From Balamuthia mandrillaris (taxonomy: Eukaryota; Discosea; Longamoebia; Balamuthiidae): a stretch of DNA of 64,000 nucleotides. Of this stretch, positions 38,801 to 49,310 are shown one piece after another. Numbering within the stretch: position 1 is the first letter of the stretch; each line of letters begins with the position of its first letter. A program made the position numbers and the translations under genes. The stretch lies in contig JAVKOQ010000014.1 in NCBI GenBank assembly GCA_031835245.1, positions 1-64,000 on the forward strand, given 5' to 3'. The notes beneath the pieces were generated by a model. It saw only the letters and a program-made list of their open reading frames with translations. It searched no databases and had not been told where the DNA came from.

Positions 38801-39131
38801 AACTTTCTTAGCCAGTCCTTATGAAAAGCTAAGGACTATATCCCTCAAAATAATATTGGCTCTCGTGGCTCGATCAGGTAATCCTCCTCCTCTTCCTCCT
38901 CTTCCTCCTCCTCCTCCTCCTTTTCTCTCTCTCTCTCTCCATCCAAAAACGCCAAGTGAACGTCTCCTCTCTCCTGTACGAAATTCTATTGTATCATTAG
39001 CGCCAGCAAGAAGAATGATCCGCGACCTTGGAGGTGCATTGTACTTGCAACGGCTGGAGGCCTGTTCGCCCCCCAACATCGCAGCAGCTTGCAAAAAGTG
39101 TCTGGTCCTACTGCAACAGGATCTGAAGTAA
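34549..39131 (+). CDS. TKL-type protein kinase domain fused to armadillo-like repeats (probable pseudokinase)
   Basis: First exon: about 220 residues of disordered polar sequence, then the start of a kinase domain (GSGTVGVSWVG glycine loop near 35268; VTVKKV with the ATP lysine near 35320). Later exons supply TLHHPHIAHFES, the catalytic loop VVHGNLKPRNVIV near 35700, AKVTDFGLN, SSPYSAPEI, SFGILLWELFTREHPF and DPSKRPSFEAI. The HRD motif is HGN: the catalytic aspartate is asparagine, whereas the lysine, DFG and APE are kept. From about 36500 onward more than ten exons encode helical repeats of armadillo type (for example ISCLVDMLSTESELVQTQAV, ALISLFESEKNQMEFYKANG, GVAPLLKVLRCPYKYVRIQV), ending LQQDLK. 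I know of TKL kinases with ankyrin or armadillo partners in plants and protists, but not one with this exact makeup. Confidence 0.85.
35776..35814 (+). repeat. (CT)n microsatellite in a kinase-gene intron
   Basis: About 36 bases of CT with two CG interruptions, in the intron between the catalytic-loop exon and the DFG exon, 10 bases before the acceptor. It probably serves as polypyrimidine tract. Confidence 0.9.
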
Positions 39132-41062
39132 TGTTTGATATTGTTAAAAAGGGATACTTGCAATGGAGCAATTGGAAGTAGTAATGCAAAGCAGACACAA
39201 TACAAACTGAAGGTAAGTCATACCTCTGAGGTAAGTCATACTTACTCAAAGATTTGCTTGCCTATGACTTACTTTGATTGGATTGCTTTGTGAAAATAGT
39301 AAAAAAGAAAGGAATTCACACAACCTAAAGCTAGGTTGAAATGCACTTTGTTAGAAAACTCCAATATAATAGCTCTTCTTTTTTTCCTGTTGACCTCTCT
39401 TTCTTGCCTCTTGGCTTTCATCTTGTCCTTTCTTGATGCTTTCTCTCTGTCTCTGCCCTTTTATTGATTTTTTTTTCTCAATTGAGTGTATATCTATAAG
39501 CTATTTCTTACTTATCTTGATTTGTTGATCATTGCCGATACAACTAACCTTTCACTTCTTTCTTTATTCTTCTTTAGCTTATATTAATACCTAGTCCATG
39601 TTAGCCTTTTGTTATTTCTTTTAGATTTCTTTTTCATAGAACTTAGGAATTTTACTTTCTTCCTTCTGACATGTGCTTGGGCCTTTGGGTTCTACAAAAC
39701 AGCATTAAATACCATTTTTCATTATTTTTGTATTTTTTAAAATCCTTGTTTCTGTGTATAAGGAAGGAAATTTTCACACATGCTGCAAGTTCATTGCATA
39801 ATTCCTACTAGCTGCACTAGTAGACCTGGTTAGGTGATCCTTTTTCTTTTGTCTATTCTCTGCTTAGCATAAAAAGAGGGGGCAAAAGAAGAAGAAAGAG
39901 GCAACAAAAGGTGCACATATATCTTCCACAAACTAGCTGTGATCAATTGTGAGACTTCTTTTTCTAGGCTGCTGCTCTCAAGGTGGGTTTGAGAATGCAA
40001 AAAACATTGCTTACCTGGCAGCAAACTATTCCCTGCTTAGCTTTCTCCCTTGTGATGCAGATTCAAGGATGGAAAGAAAAAGGGTTTTGGGATGTGCTGC
40101 TTTTCAAGAGATTTCTTGGACCTAAATACTTGTCTTGCCTGTTGCCTCAACACATCTCTTCTTTTGGGTGGTGGTTGTAAGTAATCTCCACTCAAAGAGA
40201 AAGAGTGAAGGATAGCATTGTAAAAGTAGCAAAGAAAGACACCCCAGTAAGAGGGGAGTTTGTATGTAATGTACTCTACACAAAAACCAATTATATACAA
40301 ACCAACAGCAAGTATACTGGTCTCTTGGTCTATTGTGGATCTCATAGCTTCTTCCTCATGATAGAGGAAAAGGAGGACAGTGGTGAAAGATGAAGAAAAA
40401 CAAAGGTAGCTTGTAGGAAGTCTTGGTAAGCAGGGAATAGTTTGCTGCCAGGTAAGCAATGTTTTTTGCTTAGCATTTTTAGCTTTCTATGAAAATCCTG
40501 GAACTTCTCAGGAGAATGATACACAAACAAGATGACAGGAAAAGCAGTGTTGAAGTGAAGTTGTGGAAACAGAAAAACTTACTTTAGCTCAGCACAGCAA
40601 AAAACAAACCTTCAATGCTCATTTCTCTCTGGAACAAAGAATAAGTGAGCAATATGAACCACCCTGGGATGGTATATGTATTCTGTCTTGCTGGAGGAAC
40701 AAAGAGAAAGAAATAATGCAATGAAGCAACCTGATGGAAGATAAACCTGCATGTACATAACTCTGGGTTTGTTCACAAGAAAAAGGGGTGTGGACCAAAG
40801 TGTGTGCTTGGAATGTGTTATGAGGAAAAAGGGAAAATAAAAGGGAGTGAGAGAATTTGGGGCACCCAGGGAAGGGAGAGTGTTCCCTGCCAGGAAGTTA
40901 TTTATTTTTTTTTTTTTTGTTGGAAACATCCAAAAAAGAAAGACAAAAATGAATTTTTTGGGAAAAAAAAAAGAAGGAAGAGCAAGGTAATGTTGCACGG
41001 CCAACAAAGTACAATATAAAATACAAGGCGGGGACGTTTCGTTTGAACAACCACACCACGAA
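39132..41062. other. Gene-poor AT-rich region with hairpins and an inverted repeat
   Basis: About 1.9 kb between the kinase-armadillo stop and the secreted hydrolase start, the longest gap in the window. Composition is visibly more AT-rich than around it. Seen: two direct AGGTAAGTCATAC copies at 39212-39240 with an inverted partner (CTATGACTTAC) near 39263; a CTACTAG-ctgca-CTAGTAG hairpin near 39808; TGCTTAGCAT at about 39861 and 40467; and the perfect 43-base inverted repeat described separately. No coding sequence with family resemblance. The features suggest a small non-autonomous mobile element or its remains, but terminal repeats and target duplication are not proven. Confidence 0.5.
39997..40469. 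repeat. Perfect 43-base inverted repeat with 387-base spacer
   Basis: Arm 1 at 39997-40039 and arm 2 at 40427-40469 are exact reverse complements over all 43 bases, each starting or ending in a GCAAAAAACATTGC / TAAGCAGGGAATAG boundary. The spacer has no gene. Arms of this length without a mismatch point to a recent or selected structure, such as a foldback/MITE-type element or a hairpin RNA. Confidence 0.85.
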
Positions 41063-41224
41063 ATGCATTCCTCCTTGCTGGAAATAATGATAGCCTTACT
41101 TGTGGCTGCTGCCCTTTTCGCCTGCAGTGCCGGAGAGGCTGTTGATCTGCCCCACTCCGTTCATTCTCTTGATGGTACCGTAGTCTTGTTCTCCTTCTAC
41201 TGCTACTTCCTCTAACCTCCTTTC

Positions 41225-41268
<44 letters not shown>

Positions 41269-42497
41269 ACAACAAAGTCCTTTCTTCTGCTCCTTCTTTC
41301 AAAGAGGAATCACCTCTCAACAAGGAAATGCTTCGCTGGCTGCTCTCCTCCAAAGAGGGGCGAGAGGTGAGCCACGAAGAACTAGCCGCCTTTCCACAAT
41401 ACAATGAGACATGGTCTTCTCTCATCTCAGTCGGCGTTGCTCAAGACCTCCCTTCTCTCTCCCACGTAAAGCTCCCTCTTTCATTTCCTTTTCTTCTTTG
41501 CTGGCCACCAAATCAAACAAAACGAACAAACAAAAGGCTGCTTCGAGACTAGCCAGCAAAGTGCTGCGTGATGAGACGACGCATTTGGAGTTGAGCTGCG
41601 CTGCCCTTCAAGGCACCTTCCGTTTTGTGCGAGCGGCTACCACCCCTTCCATTCGGGAGGCTGCTTCTGCCAGCAAGTGCCAGCTGCCAACCTCCGCCTT
41701 TGATGTCTCATCTTCGTATTGGAGGCGGGGTGTGGAAAGACATGACGTGTCGGCGGTGATTGCGCCGCGTAAAGTAAGCGCACAGGCTGAGGGCTCCTCT
41801 TGTGAACAAGGGGCAACTTTTGCTGAGGCCATTGCGGTTGCGTACTCTTTCTTCCTTTCGATTTCTTTCTGTCTTTCTTGTTCTTGTTCTTGTTCTTGTT
41901 CTTGTTCTTGTTCTTGTTCTTGTTCTTCTTCTTCTTCTTCTTCTTCTTCTTCTTCTTCTTCTTCTTCTTCTTCTTCTTCCTTCATTCTCATTTATTTTTT
42001 GTTTAGTATGCCAAAGAACGACTCCGAACGTCCTTCTCAAATGTGTTGTACTGCGAAGAAGAGGTAGGCCTCGCTTTCTTTTCTCTTTAGAGTTTCTTCC
42101 TTGTCAAAAGCGTTCCTTCAATATGACTCATTTATACCCATTGCCAAGACATGGACAGAAGAAGTTAGAACTCAACACCTCGTTGCAATTATCCAAATAG
42201 CAAGCAAAGAAGGAGCAGCGCCCGACTATTTGTTGGTGATTCATGATTCCTCCTCGCAGTTGTTGCTATCTCTGGCTGGTTCTTCTCTGGGCAAAGACGT
42301 CACCGCTTCTCCCACTCTCCAATTACGCCATATAGATTACACTTTGATGGTGGAGGACATGGACGGCAACACCCGTTCTTTGTTGGTCTCACGTTCTACT
42401 GTTGCTTCCTCTGTTGCGTCTTCTCCCTCGTTTAGATTGCTGAAAAGTGTTGTTCTCTCTAAAGGGTCTGATATTGAAGGTCAATTCTCTCCCTCCT

Positions 42498-42548
<51 letters not shown>

Positions 42549-42721
42549 CAACAATGTTTACCTTTGTCTCTGCAGGTGGAATGCGACGAAGATCAAGCCC
42601 TGACACCCTCTCTGCTGATGGGCACAAAAACCTGACGGTCATGAGCTACAACATTTGGAACTTCAATGCAAATTGGGAAGAGAGAAAAGTATTGATCGCC
42701 AATGAGGTATTGGCTTCTTTC

Positions 42722-42764
<43 letters not shown>

Positions 42765-43643
42765 ACACAACTCAAATGGCGCGACAATAAGATTATGAAA
42801 GTAGAACCAGACATTGTTGGTGTTCAGGAGATACGACAACGCTATGGCACCGGGCTGTCCATAAACCCGAGCCAACTGGAAGACTTGGCGGCCTTGTTAC
42901 CCGACTATCACTCGTGGATCTATCAACCGGCCATGCGTTACACCAACGAGCAAGAAGGCGTTGGCATTCTCACCCGTCATCCTATTCTCAACCACAGTTA
43001 CATCGACCTCACGTTTGTTCCTGGCACTAATGATCTCAACCAACGGTTCTCTCTTCTCCCTTCTCTCTCTCTCTCTCTCTCTCTCTCCCACGCTCATATA
43101 GTACACTTTAAAAAAAGGGTGGTATTGCGTGCGTTAGTAGATAGCCCGACCGGTCCCATCCAGTTCTTCGTGACTCACTTCACGTATGCGCAAGGACGTG
43201 GCCAGATGAGCAATGCATTGGAGCTGCTCCGCTTCATGCATCAGCACAGCAACGGCAGTGCCGTTGCTCAAGTGGCCGTTGGTGATTTTAACGTCTACAC
43301 CGGCGACGAGCGGCCTGCCGATTTTCTGACAGGAAAGTCCAGCTTTTCGAGTCAAAGGGGTGACTTGCGAGATGCTTGGGAAGAGACCGCTCTTCCCAAC
43401 AAAACTATGACTAAGGAGGATGTGGATGGCGTTAAAAAGAGCGGTTATACATTCAGCAACCTGCCGAATGCGAAGTTGATAAACCGTGCCGACCGGATTT
43501 ATGTGAGGAAGGAGGCCGCTGCATCGCGACTCAGTGTGGTGGAGACGAAGAGAATTGGCTTTGTGGAAAGCACTGGCGGCGTGCCTGCCTCGGATCATCT
43601 CGGTCTCTATTCTTTGTTGCAGATAGAGCCTGTCGATGCTTAG
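41063..43643 (+). CDS. Secreted endonuclease/exonuclease/phosphatase (EEP) fold hydrolase
   Basis: A probable secreted or lumenal metal-dependent hydrolase. The start MHSSLLEIMIALLVAAALFA followed by CSAG is a clear signal peptide. A roughly 300-residue N-terminal region (41280-42480) is unfamiliar. The C-terminal EEP domain has all core motifs: LTVMSYNIWNF, the metal glutamate in VGVQEIRQRYG, FVTHFTYAQGRGQM, VAVGDFNVYTGDE and PASDHLGLYSLL. This fold covers DNase I, sphingomyelinases and inositol phosphatases; the substrate is not decidable. Six or more introns, four of them with (CT)n tracts and one with TTGTTC/TTC repeats (41875-41980). Confidence 0.85.
41875..41981 (+). repeat. Compound (TTGTTC)n-(TTC)n repeat in an EEP-gene intron
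   Basis: About eight TTGTTC hexamers followed by roughly 19 TTC trinucleotides, pyrimidine-rich on the coding strand. Intronic between the ATFAEAIA and YAKERLRTSF exons. Confidence 0.92.
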
Positions 43644-43704
43644 CGAAGAATGATGAAAGGGAAGCTTTTGTTTTTTTGTTTGGTATGTTTAAATAAGTTT
43701 AATG

Positions 43705-44736
43705 TTAGTGAAAAAGGAATCCAGCTCTGTCGAGGAATATGTAACAAACGACAGAGAGGAAGAAAATGACCCCAAAAGCAATGAGAAGGGTATCAGTGCA
43801 CTCTCTTCGCTTCATCTTGACGAGCAGGCCATGCGCCACCCGCACCACTCCCCTGTACATCCTATGGTGTTGCGTAGTCTTGTTCAACATATCTGATTGC
43901 TCTTCTACTCTTATGCGATAATAACATTGCAACATGTTTGTGAGAAGAACGGATGAGAGAACGACAGAAGGGACCAAGGATAAGAGAGATGCGAGAACGA
44001 ACCGAGCGTAGAGATGGTAGCACTGCTGCGTGCCAGCTCTTGCGCCATCAGTTGGCGTGTTCGCCGCAGAGAAGACGTGATATTGCTGTGAGCCTTCAGC
44101 ACATCTCTCTTCGCCCTGGTAAACGTTTTTTAAACGTGACATCAACCAAATCAAAAATGTGTATGAAAGAGAGAGCAAACCTGGCTTTGCGTTGGCGCAA
44201 AAGATCCTCTCCGCCTTGAAGTAATGCTTCTCGCTCGCGAACGTGCCTTTTTTCCATGGCCTGCTTGCATGCCAGGTTCGCTTTCCGCAACAACAAACGA
44301 AGGCTTTGAAATAGGTGTGGATGAACGAATGCGTGAATGAAAGTTTTGGTTGATCAAAAAAGTAGAGGGAGGAGATGACTTCTTACTCTGCAAGTTCTTT
44401 GTTATGGCAGTCTACTGCATGTAGAAGCTTTTTGCGCTCCTCCTCGCTATCCTCTTCTTCAGCAAACAACTTCAACTCCTTAAGTTGAAGAGGAAAAGCA
44501 ACGTTAGCCTTCTCTGCTTCTTTTTTTGTTTTGTTTGTTCGGATGGACTGACTGGACAACACGCAAACCTTAATCCTTGCTTTGAGTTGTTTCAGATCAG
44601 CATTGATCTCTACGTTTCTCTCGTTTATGTGTTGGATTGAATTTACTGGTTGGTCTTTCAGGCCTTTGATGCATTGTCGCAATCGCCACTCTTCCTCCAC
44701 CAACTCTGCGATTCTGTGCTTGCTGCGTTCTTCCAT
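43705..44736 (-). CDS. SEC20: Sec20-type Golgi-to-ER SNARE
   Basis: Sec20 (BNIP1 in animals) is the Qb-SNARE for retrograde Golgi-to-ER fusion. Spliced product: MEERSKHRIAELVEEEWRLR, an N-terminal helical region with LFAEEEDSEEERKKLLHAVD, then the Sec20 SNARE signature TSSLRRTRQLMAQELARSSA and TISTL, continued in the last exon by a coiled coil and a C-terminal transmembrane helix LLIAFGVIFFLSVVCYIFLD with a seven-residue lumenal tail (no HDEL-like signal is visible). Tail-anchored layout and length of about 280 residues fit. Six exons. Confidence 0.88.
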
Positions 44737-44985
44737 CCTTTCTTTCTTTTTTTTTTTAAATCCAAGAAATCATGTCGTCACGGAAACATCTGCAAATATT
44801 TGCTGCTGATGTCATCATCAGAAGACTGATCGATCTCCAGAGGAGCACTCAAGGAGCAAGGAGAGCGCAGAGGGAGGATTCAGAAGAGAACAAGAAGGAA
44901 AGGGAAGCAACAAAAAAAAAAGGGGTTATTGGTTACGATAGCACCTCTCGCAAAAAAAGCAACAGCAAGGATAGGGGTCCCGAGG

Positions 44986-46448
44986 TTAGGGCTTGCTGTA
45001 GTAAAGGAGACGAGAGGCATCACCGGGATCACACCCTTGCCGATACCTTTCCTGCCACTTGAGAATGATTTTGCGCTTCTTGATAGGGATCTCCAACTTT
45101 CTCAGCTCCAGGTTCTTGGAGAGGAACAGCTCGTCCCAGCTCTTGAACTTTTCAACAAAATCCTCGCACTTGATCTTCTTCAAGAAGCTTTCCACCGTTT
45201 CGCCATCTGTTGTTGTCAGCATCATAAAAAGAATAGGGATCTAATGTAAGGAGAAAAGAGACGAGAAGCAAAAACATATAGAAGGGTTGAAGAGAAGAGA
45301 TCACGGAAAAATAGAAAAAGAGTAAGAGGGAAGGCAGTACCGCGAGGAGCAGGGATCTTGGGATAAAAGTAATAACGGTGGCCAGGCGGGGTGGGTGGTG
45401 GTGCAACTTGGTTGTGGTGCTTAGGGAAATTACGCATGTGGTGCACATAAGCAAACTTCTTCTTTTCCTCTTCCCCCTCCTTTTGCTCTGTATCCTCCTG
45501 CTCAATCTCTTCCTCTTCCTCTTCCGCCTCCTCCTCTTCTTCTTCCGCCTCCTCTTCTCCCTCTTCTCTCATTGCCCCTTCCTCCCCCTTTATCAGAGGC
45601 GAGTGCGGCTCTGGCGGCTTCAAGCTAAACAACTTGTGCCAGTCCAACAGCTGAAAGGCGCCCTCATAGTTGGGGTGCGGGTAGAGCTTCCTCAGCTTCT
45701 CCACCTCCTTAGGGTCCAGCCCCTGCTCGGCGGTCTTCCTCCTAAAGTCCCACCCAATCTGCTGCACGGTGGAGTCCAAGCAGTACCTGTTGGCAGCAGA
45801 GAGAAGGTGCTTATTCTCGTTCTCGGGGGCCTCCTCCTCGAGGTCGACGTCCACGTTGGGCGGCCGGCCGTGCGTCTCGTAGAACTCCCACATGGATTCG
45901 GTGGTGGGAAGGGTTTGCGCAAAGGCCTCCAGCTCCGCATGCTCAGTCGCCAACGCCTCCAAGCCCTCCTTTCCGTCCAACTCTTCTTTGAGGGCGTTGT
46001 CAGGGTCCGCCATTTGCGCCATTCGCTCCACCGTTTGCGAGGATTGGTTCTGGTCTAACATACGGGAGAAGACGGTGGAAGGAGGAGCGGAGGAAGAGGA
46101 AGAGGAGGAAGGGGGTTTTGGAGCTCTGTTCCCTTGCCCCGGTTTTTCGTTCTTGAATACTGTGCTTGAGAGCATGTTGAGAAGGTTTTCGTTGGAAGAC
46201 CCCGAGTTCGAGCCAGAACCCGAACCAGCACCACCACCTCGATCTCCAGCTCCAGCAGCTCCAGGCTTTGAGCCGGAGCCCTTTGAGCCAGGGTTGGATC
46301 CGCCGCCGGATGAACCAGAGGGGGCACCCGCATAGCAGCGGCGGGAGGAGAGGCAGAGGGGAGCAAAAGGCAAGAAGGGCTGTCGGAGGCGAGCTCCACT
46401 CAACGACCGCGCCCACACAAGCTGGCTCTCACCCGCGCGACGCATCAT
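44986..46448 (-). CDS. MRPS41: Mitochondrial ribosomal protein mS41 (IGR motif), with long acidic N-terminal extension
   Basis: The C-terminal exon encodes an IGR motif: ETVESFLKKIKCEDFVEKFK, WDELFLSKNLELRKLEIPIK, RKIILKWQERYRQG. This motif defines yeast Fyv4/mS41 of the small mitoribosomal subunit. The N-terminus MMRRAGESQLVWARSLSGAR is Arg-rich without acids, as a mitochondrial targeting peptide should be. Between them lie about 330 residues of Ser/Gly-rich, then acidic (poly-Glu) sequence with a folded-looking segment WEFYETHGRPPNVDVDLEEE and RYCLDSTVQQIGWDFRRK. The yeast protein is far shorter. Two exons; the join after PAPRG (donor at 45340) is typical of the family, where the IGR domain follows a proline-rich start. 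Confidence 0.78.
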
Positions 46449-46865
46449 CTTTTCAGTGCGGTTCGTCTCGACGAGGCGTCTAAATCAAAGGACCGCTTTC
46501 TTTTCTTTTCTTTTTTTTTTTGTGGCCTCTTTTTTTTTTTTATTTTTGGTGGGGTCCCTATTTTCGAAACACACGTCATGTTCAGATCCATCGATCTTTA
46601 ATTTATTCCAAGAATGGATTGATGAGTCGACAGTATATCTTGCTTTAAAATGGCGGGAATTTTCAACGGTTAGTAAAATAGTGTGCCGCTCCGTATTATT
46701 ATTTGCTAGCGCTGAGGGGAGAGCTGCTGGCGCAGAAGATTGGAAGAAAGAGGTCCAGCAGCAAAACTGCGTGGTGGCAAAGAGGATCCACAAACGAACA
46801 ATGGTTTGATTTTTTTTTGATCGCGAAGCCTTTTGTGAAAAAAACAAACAGCAGCTGATTTTTTC
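46449..46865. promoter_or_regulatory. Divergent mS41/RFC1 promoter with an E2F-like site
   Basis: About 420 bases between divergent starts. GGCGGGAA at 46652-46659 matches the core E2F/DP recognition sequence, which controls S-phase genes such as replication factors in plants and animals. T-runs near 46505-46545 precede it. Activity is inferred; a single eight-base match can arise by chance. Confidence 0.35.
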
Positions 46866-48836
46866 ATGCTTTATCCAACGCTGTGCCAACAACCAAAAAA
46901 AAAGAGCTTAATCACAAATTATTTCAAGGCTGGCGCGGACAAGAGTGGAGGAGGTAAGAGCGCCGGTGGATCCGCTTCCAAAGGAAAAAAACTCTCCGTT
47001 CTCTCAGGTCTCTTCTTCGACCTCTTTTTTTTTTAGGTTTGTTTGATTTGCTTAACACTGATGTTAACCAACACATAAAGATGAGGACTCCAACTCTGAA
47101 GAAGAATTTCAACAGAGGTACTTTTTCCTTTCTTCTCTCTCTTCCATCCCTCTCTTGTGGCTCTCTTTCTTCTCACACATTGATGAATACGCCAAAAACA
47201 GTTCAGCTCCTCAGAGAACCAAGAAACAAGCGCCCGTAAAAGAAGAAACGCCAAAGAGCAAGAAAAAGACCGCCAAAGGGAGTAACAACTCTGTAACAAC
47301 CACTCCAGCTGCCACAACCACCACAACAAACAAGAAGAGCAAAAGAGATGACCCTCCGTGGCCAGAGTTGAAGCGACCGGTTGGCAGGTCCTCTGCTGCC
47401 ACTCCAAGTGGTAGAGGAAAACGAAAGCGAGAGGCAGCGTTTACTCCAGAAAAGAAAACAGCGAATGATACCGAAGAAGAAGAAGAAAAAGCGGAGATGG
47501 CGAATAGAAACCTACCACGGCCACAAAAAGAAGAGAGCAAACAAGGAAAGCAGCTGTTTATGGATTTGGTGGAGGAAGAAGATGAACATGACAGTATCGA
47601 GTCCTTTCCAGAGGAATCAAGCCCTGCTCCTACTCGTCGATCTTCCTCTTCCAAAAAGGACTCTCCGCCGTGGAAGGAAGTCCAGAGCCCAAAAAAGAAG
47701 AAAGCAAAAACGGAGGCTGCCTCTACCGTTACTTCTACTTCGACTCCTACAAACATTCCTCAGAAAGATACATCTGCTGCTGCCTCTCCTAGGAAAGGAA
47801 AGGGCAACCCTACTGCTTAGTACGTATTTCTCTATTTAAACTTGCATCCATTCGCTCACTACATTTTGTTCATTAATTTTTGGACCCATGAAGCCATTAT
47901 TGGGCAAACCGAGGTCCCCCGCCAAACTTGGGAGGAAAGGAAATTCCTCAAGGAAAGCCCAATTGTCTATATGGCAAAGTGTTTTTGTTTACTGGAGTGT
48001 TGGACTCATTGGAGCGAGACGATGCTATACGTTTAGTCGAACATTATGCTGGGTATTTACGACTTGCCAATGCCTCTTTATTTTCTATTATGTGTTAACC
48101 CTTTCCCTCTCTCTCTCTCTCTCTCTCTCTCTCGTTTCTTCTCCCTCTCTCCTTTCTCCCCCCCAAAAAAAAAAATACACAGAAAAGTGGTGAAGACAAC
48201 AGCCAAGAGCCTTACACATATAGTTATCGGAACAGAGCCTGGCTTTAGCAAGTTACAAAAGCTGGAGGACAGAAAGGACGTGGTCCGTCTTGACGAAGAT
48301 GGCTTGCTAGACCTAATCCGTACTGCTCCTGAACAAAAGCTATCCCAGGCCGTCCTTGCCAAGCTGAGCAAGTCCGCCAAACTCTCCGCTCCAAGCACTA
48401 CTCCCTTCCAAACATCCACCTCTGCATCAGCCCCAACTGCTACCGGTGTTGCTCCCACAAGGCTTCCTTCGCCGCTTGTTACCGCCAACTTTTCAGAGGA
48501 AAGGAAGAAAGAGCTGAAAGGGGCGCTTTGGGCGGATAAACACAAGCCCCGAGCTACCATTGAACTTATAGGTAATCCAGGCGTGATCAAGAAGCTCTCT
48601 GACTGGCTGCATAATTGGGACATACCTCAACCGGTGAAGGGTGGCAAGGGCAAGGCCACTATGGAGAAGGGCAGGCCCATTCGTTCGCGGGAGAACGGCT
48701 ATAATGCCGTGCTCCTCTCTGGCCCACCTGGCATTGGCAAGACTTCTGCTGCTATGCTTGTTGCCAGAGAATGTGGATATACTCCCATTGAATTTAATGC
48801 TAGTGATGTCAGGAGCAAAAAACTTATTCAGGTTTG

Positions 48837-48880
<44 letters not shown>

Positions 48881-48881
48881 A

Positions 48882-48912
<31 letters not shown>

Positions 48913-49279
48913 GTGTGCTTAGTTCTTATGTCATCATTATGCAGACTACTGTTGCGCAGTCGAACGACAACCGGTCTATTGGTGAATTCTTTGCTGGCGT
49001 ACTTTTTCTCTTCTTTATGCCCCCCCCCCTGCTTCCCCAACTAATGCTATTCCTCTTATGCAGACGGAACAAAAGAACACCGAGGGCAAAAAAGCGTGTA
49101 TCATCATGGACGAAGTGGATGGTATGTCTTCGGGGGATCGAGGAGGCATGGCAGAAATTATTTCAATGATCAAAACAAGTAAGATTCCTATCATATGCCT
49201 GTGCAATGACCGTGACAGCCCAAAGGTCCGCTCCCTTGCCAACCACTGCCTTGATCTTCGCTTTCACAGGTGCGCAACG

Positions 49280-49310
<31 letters not shown>

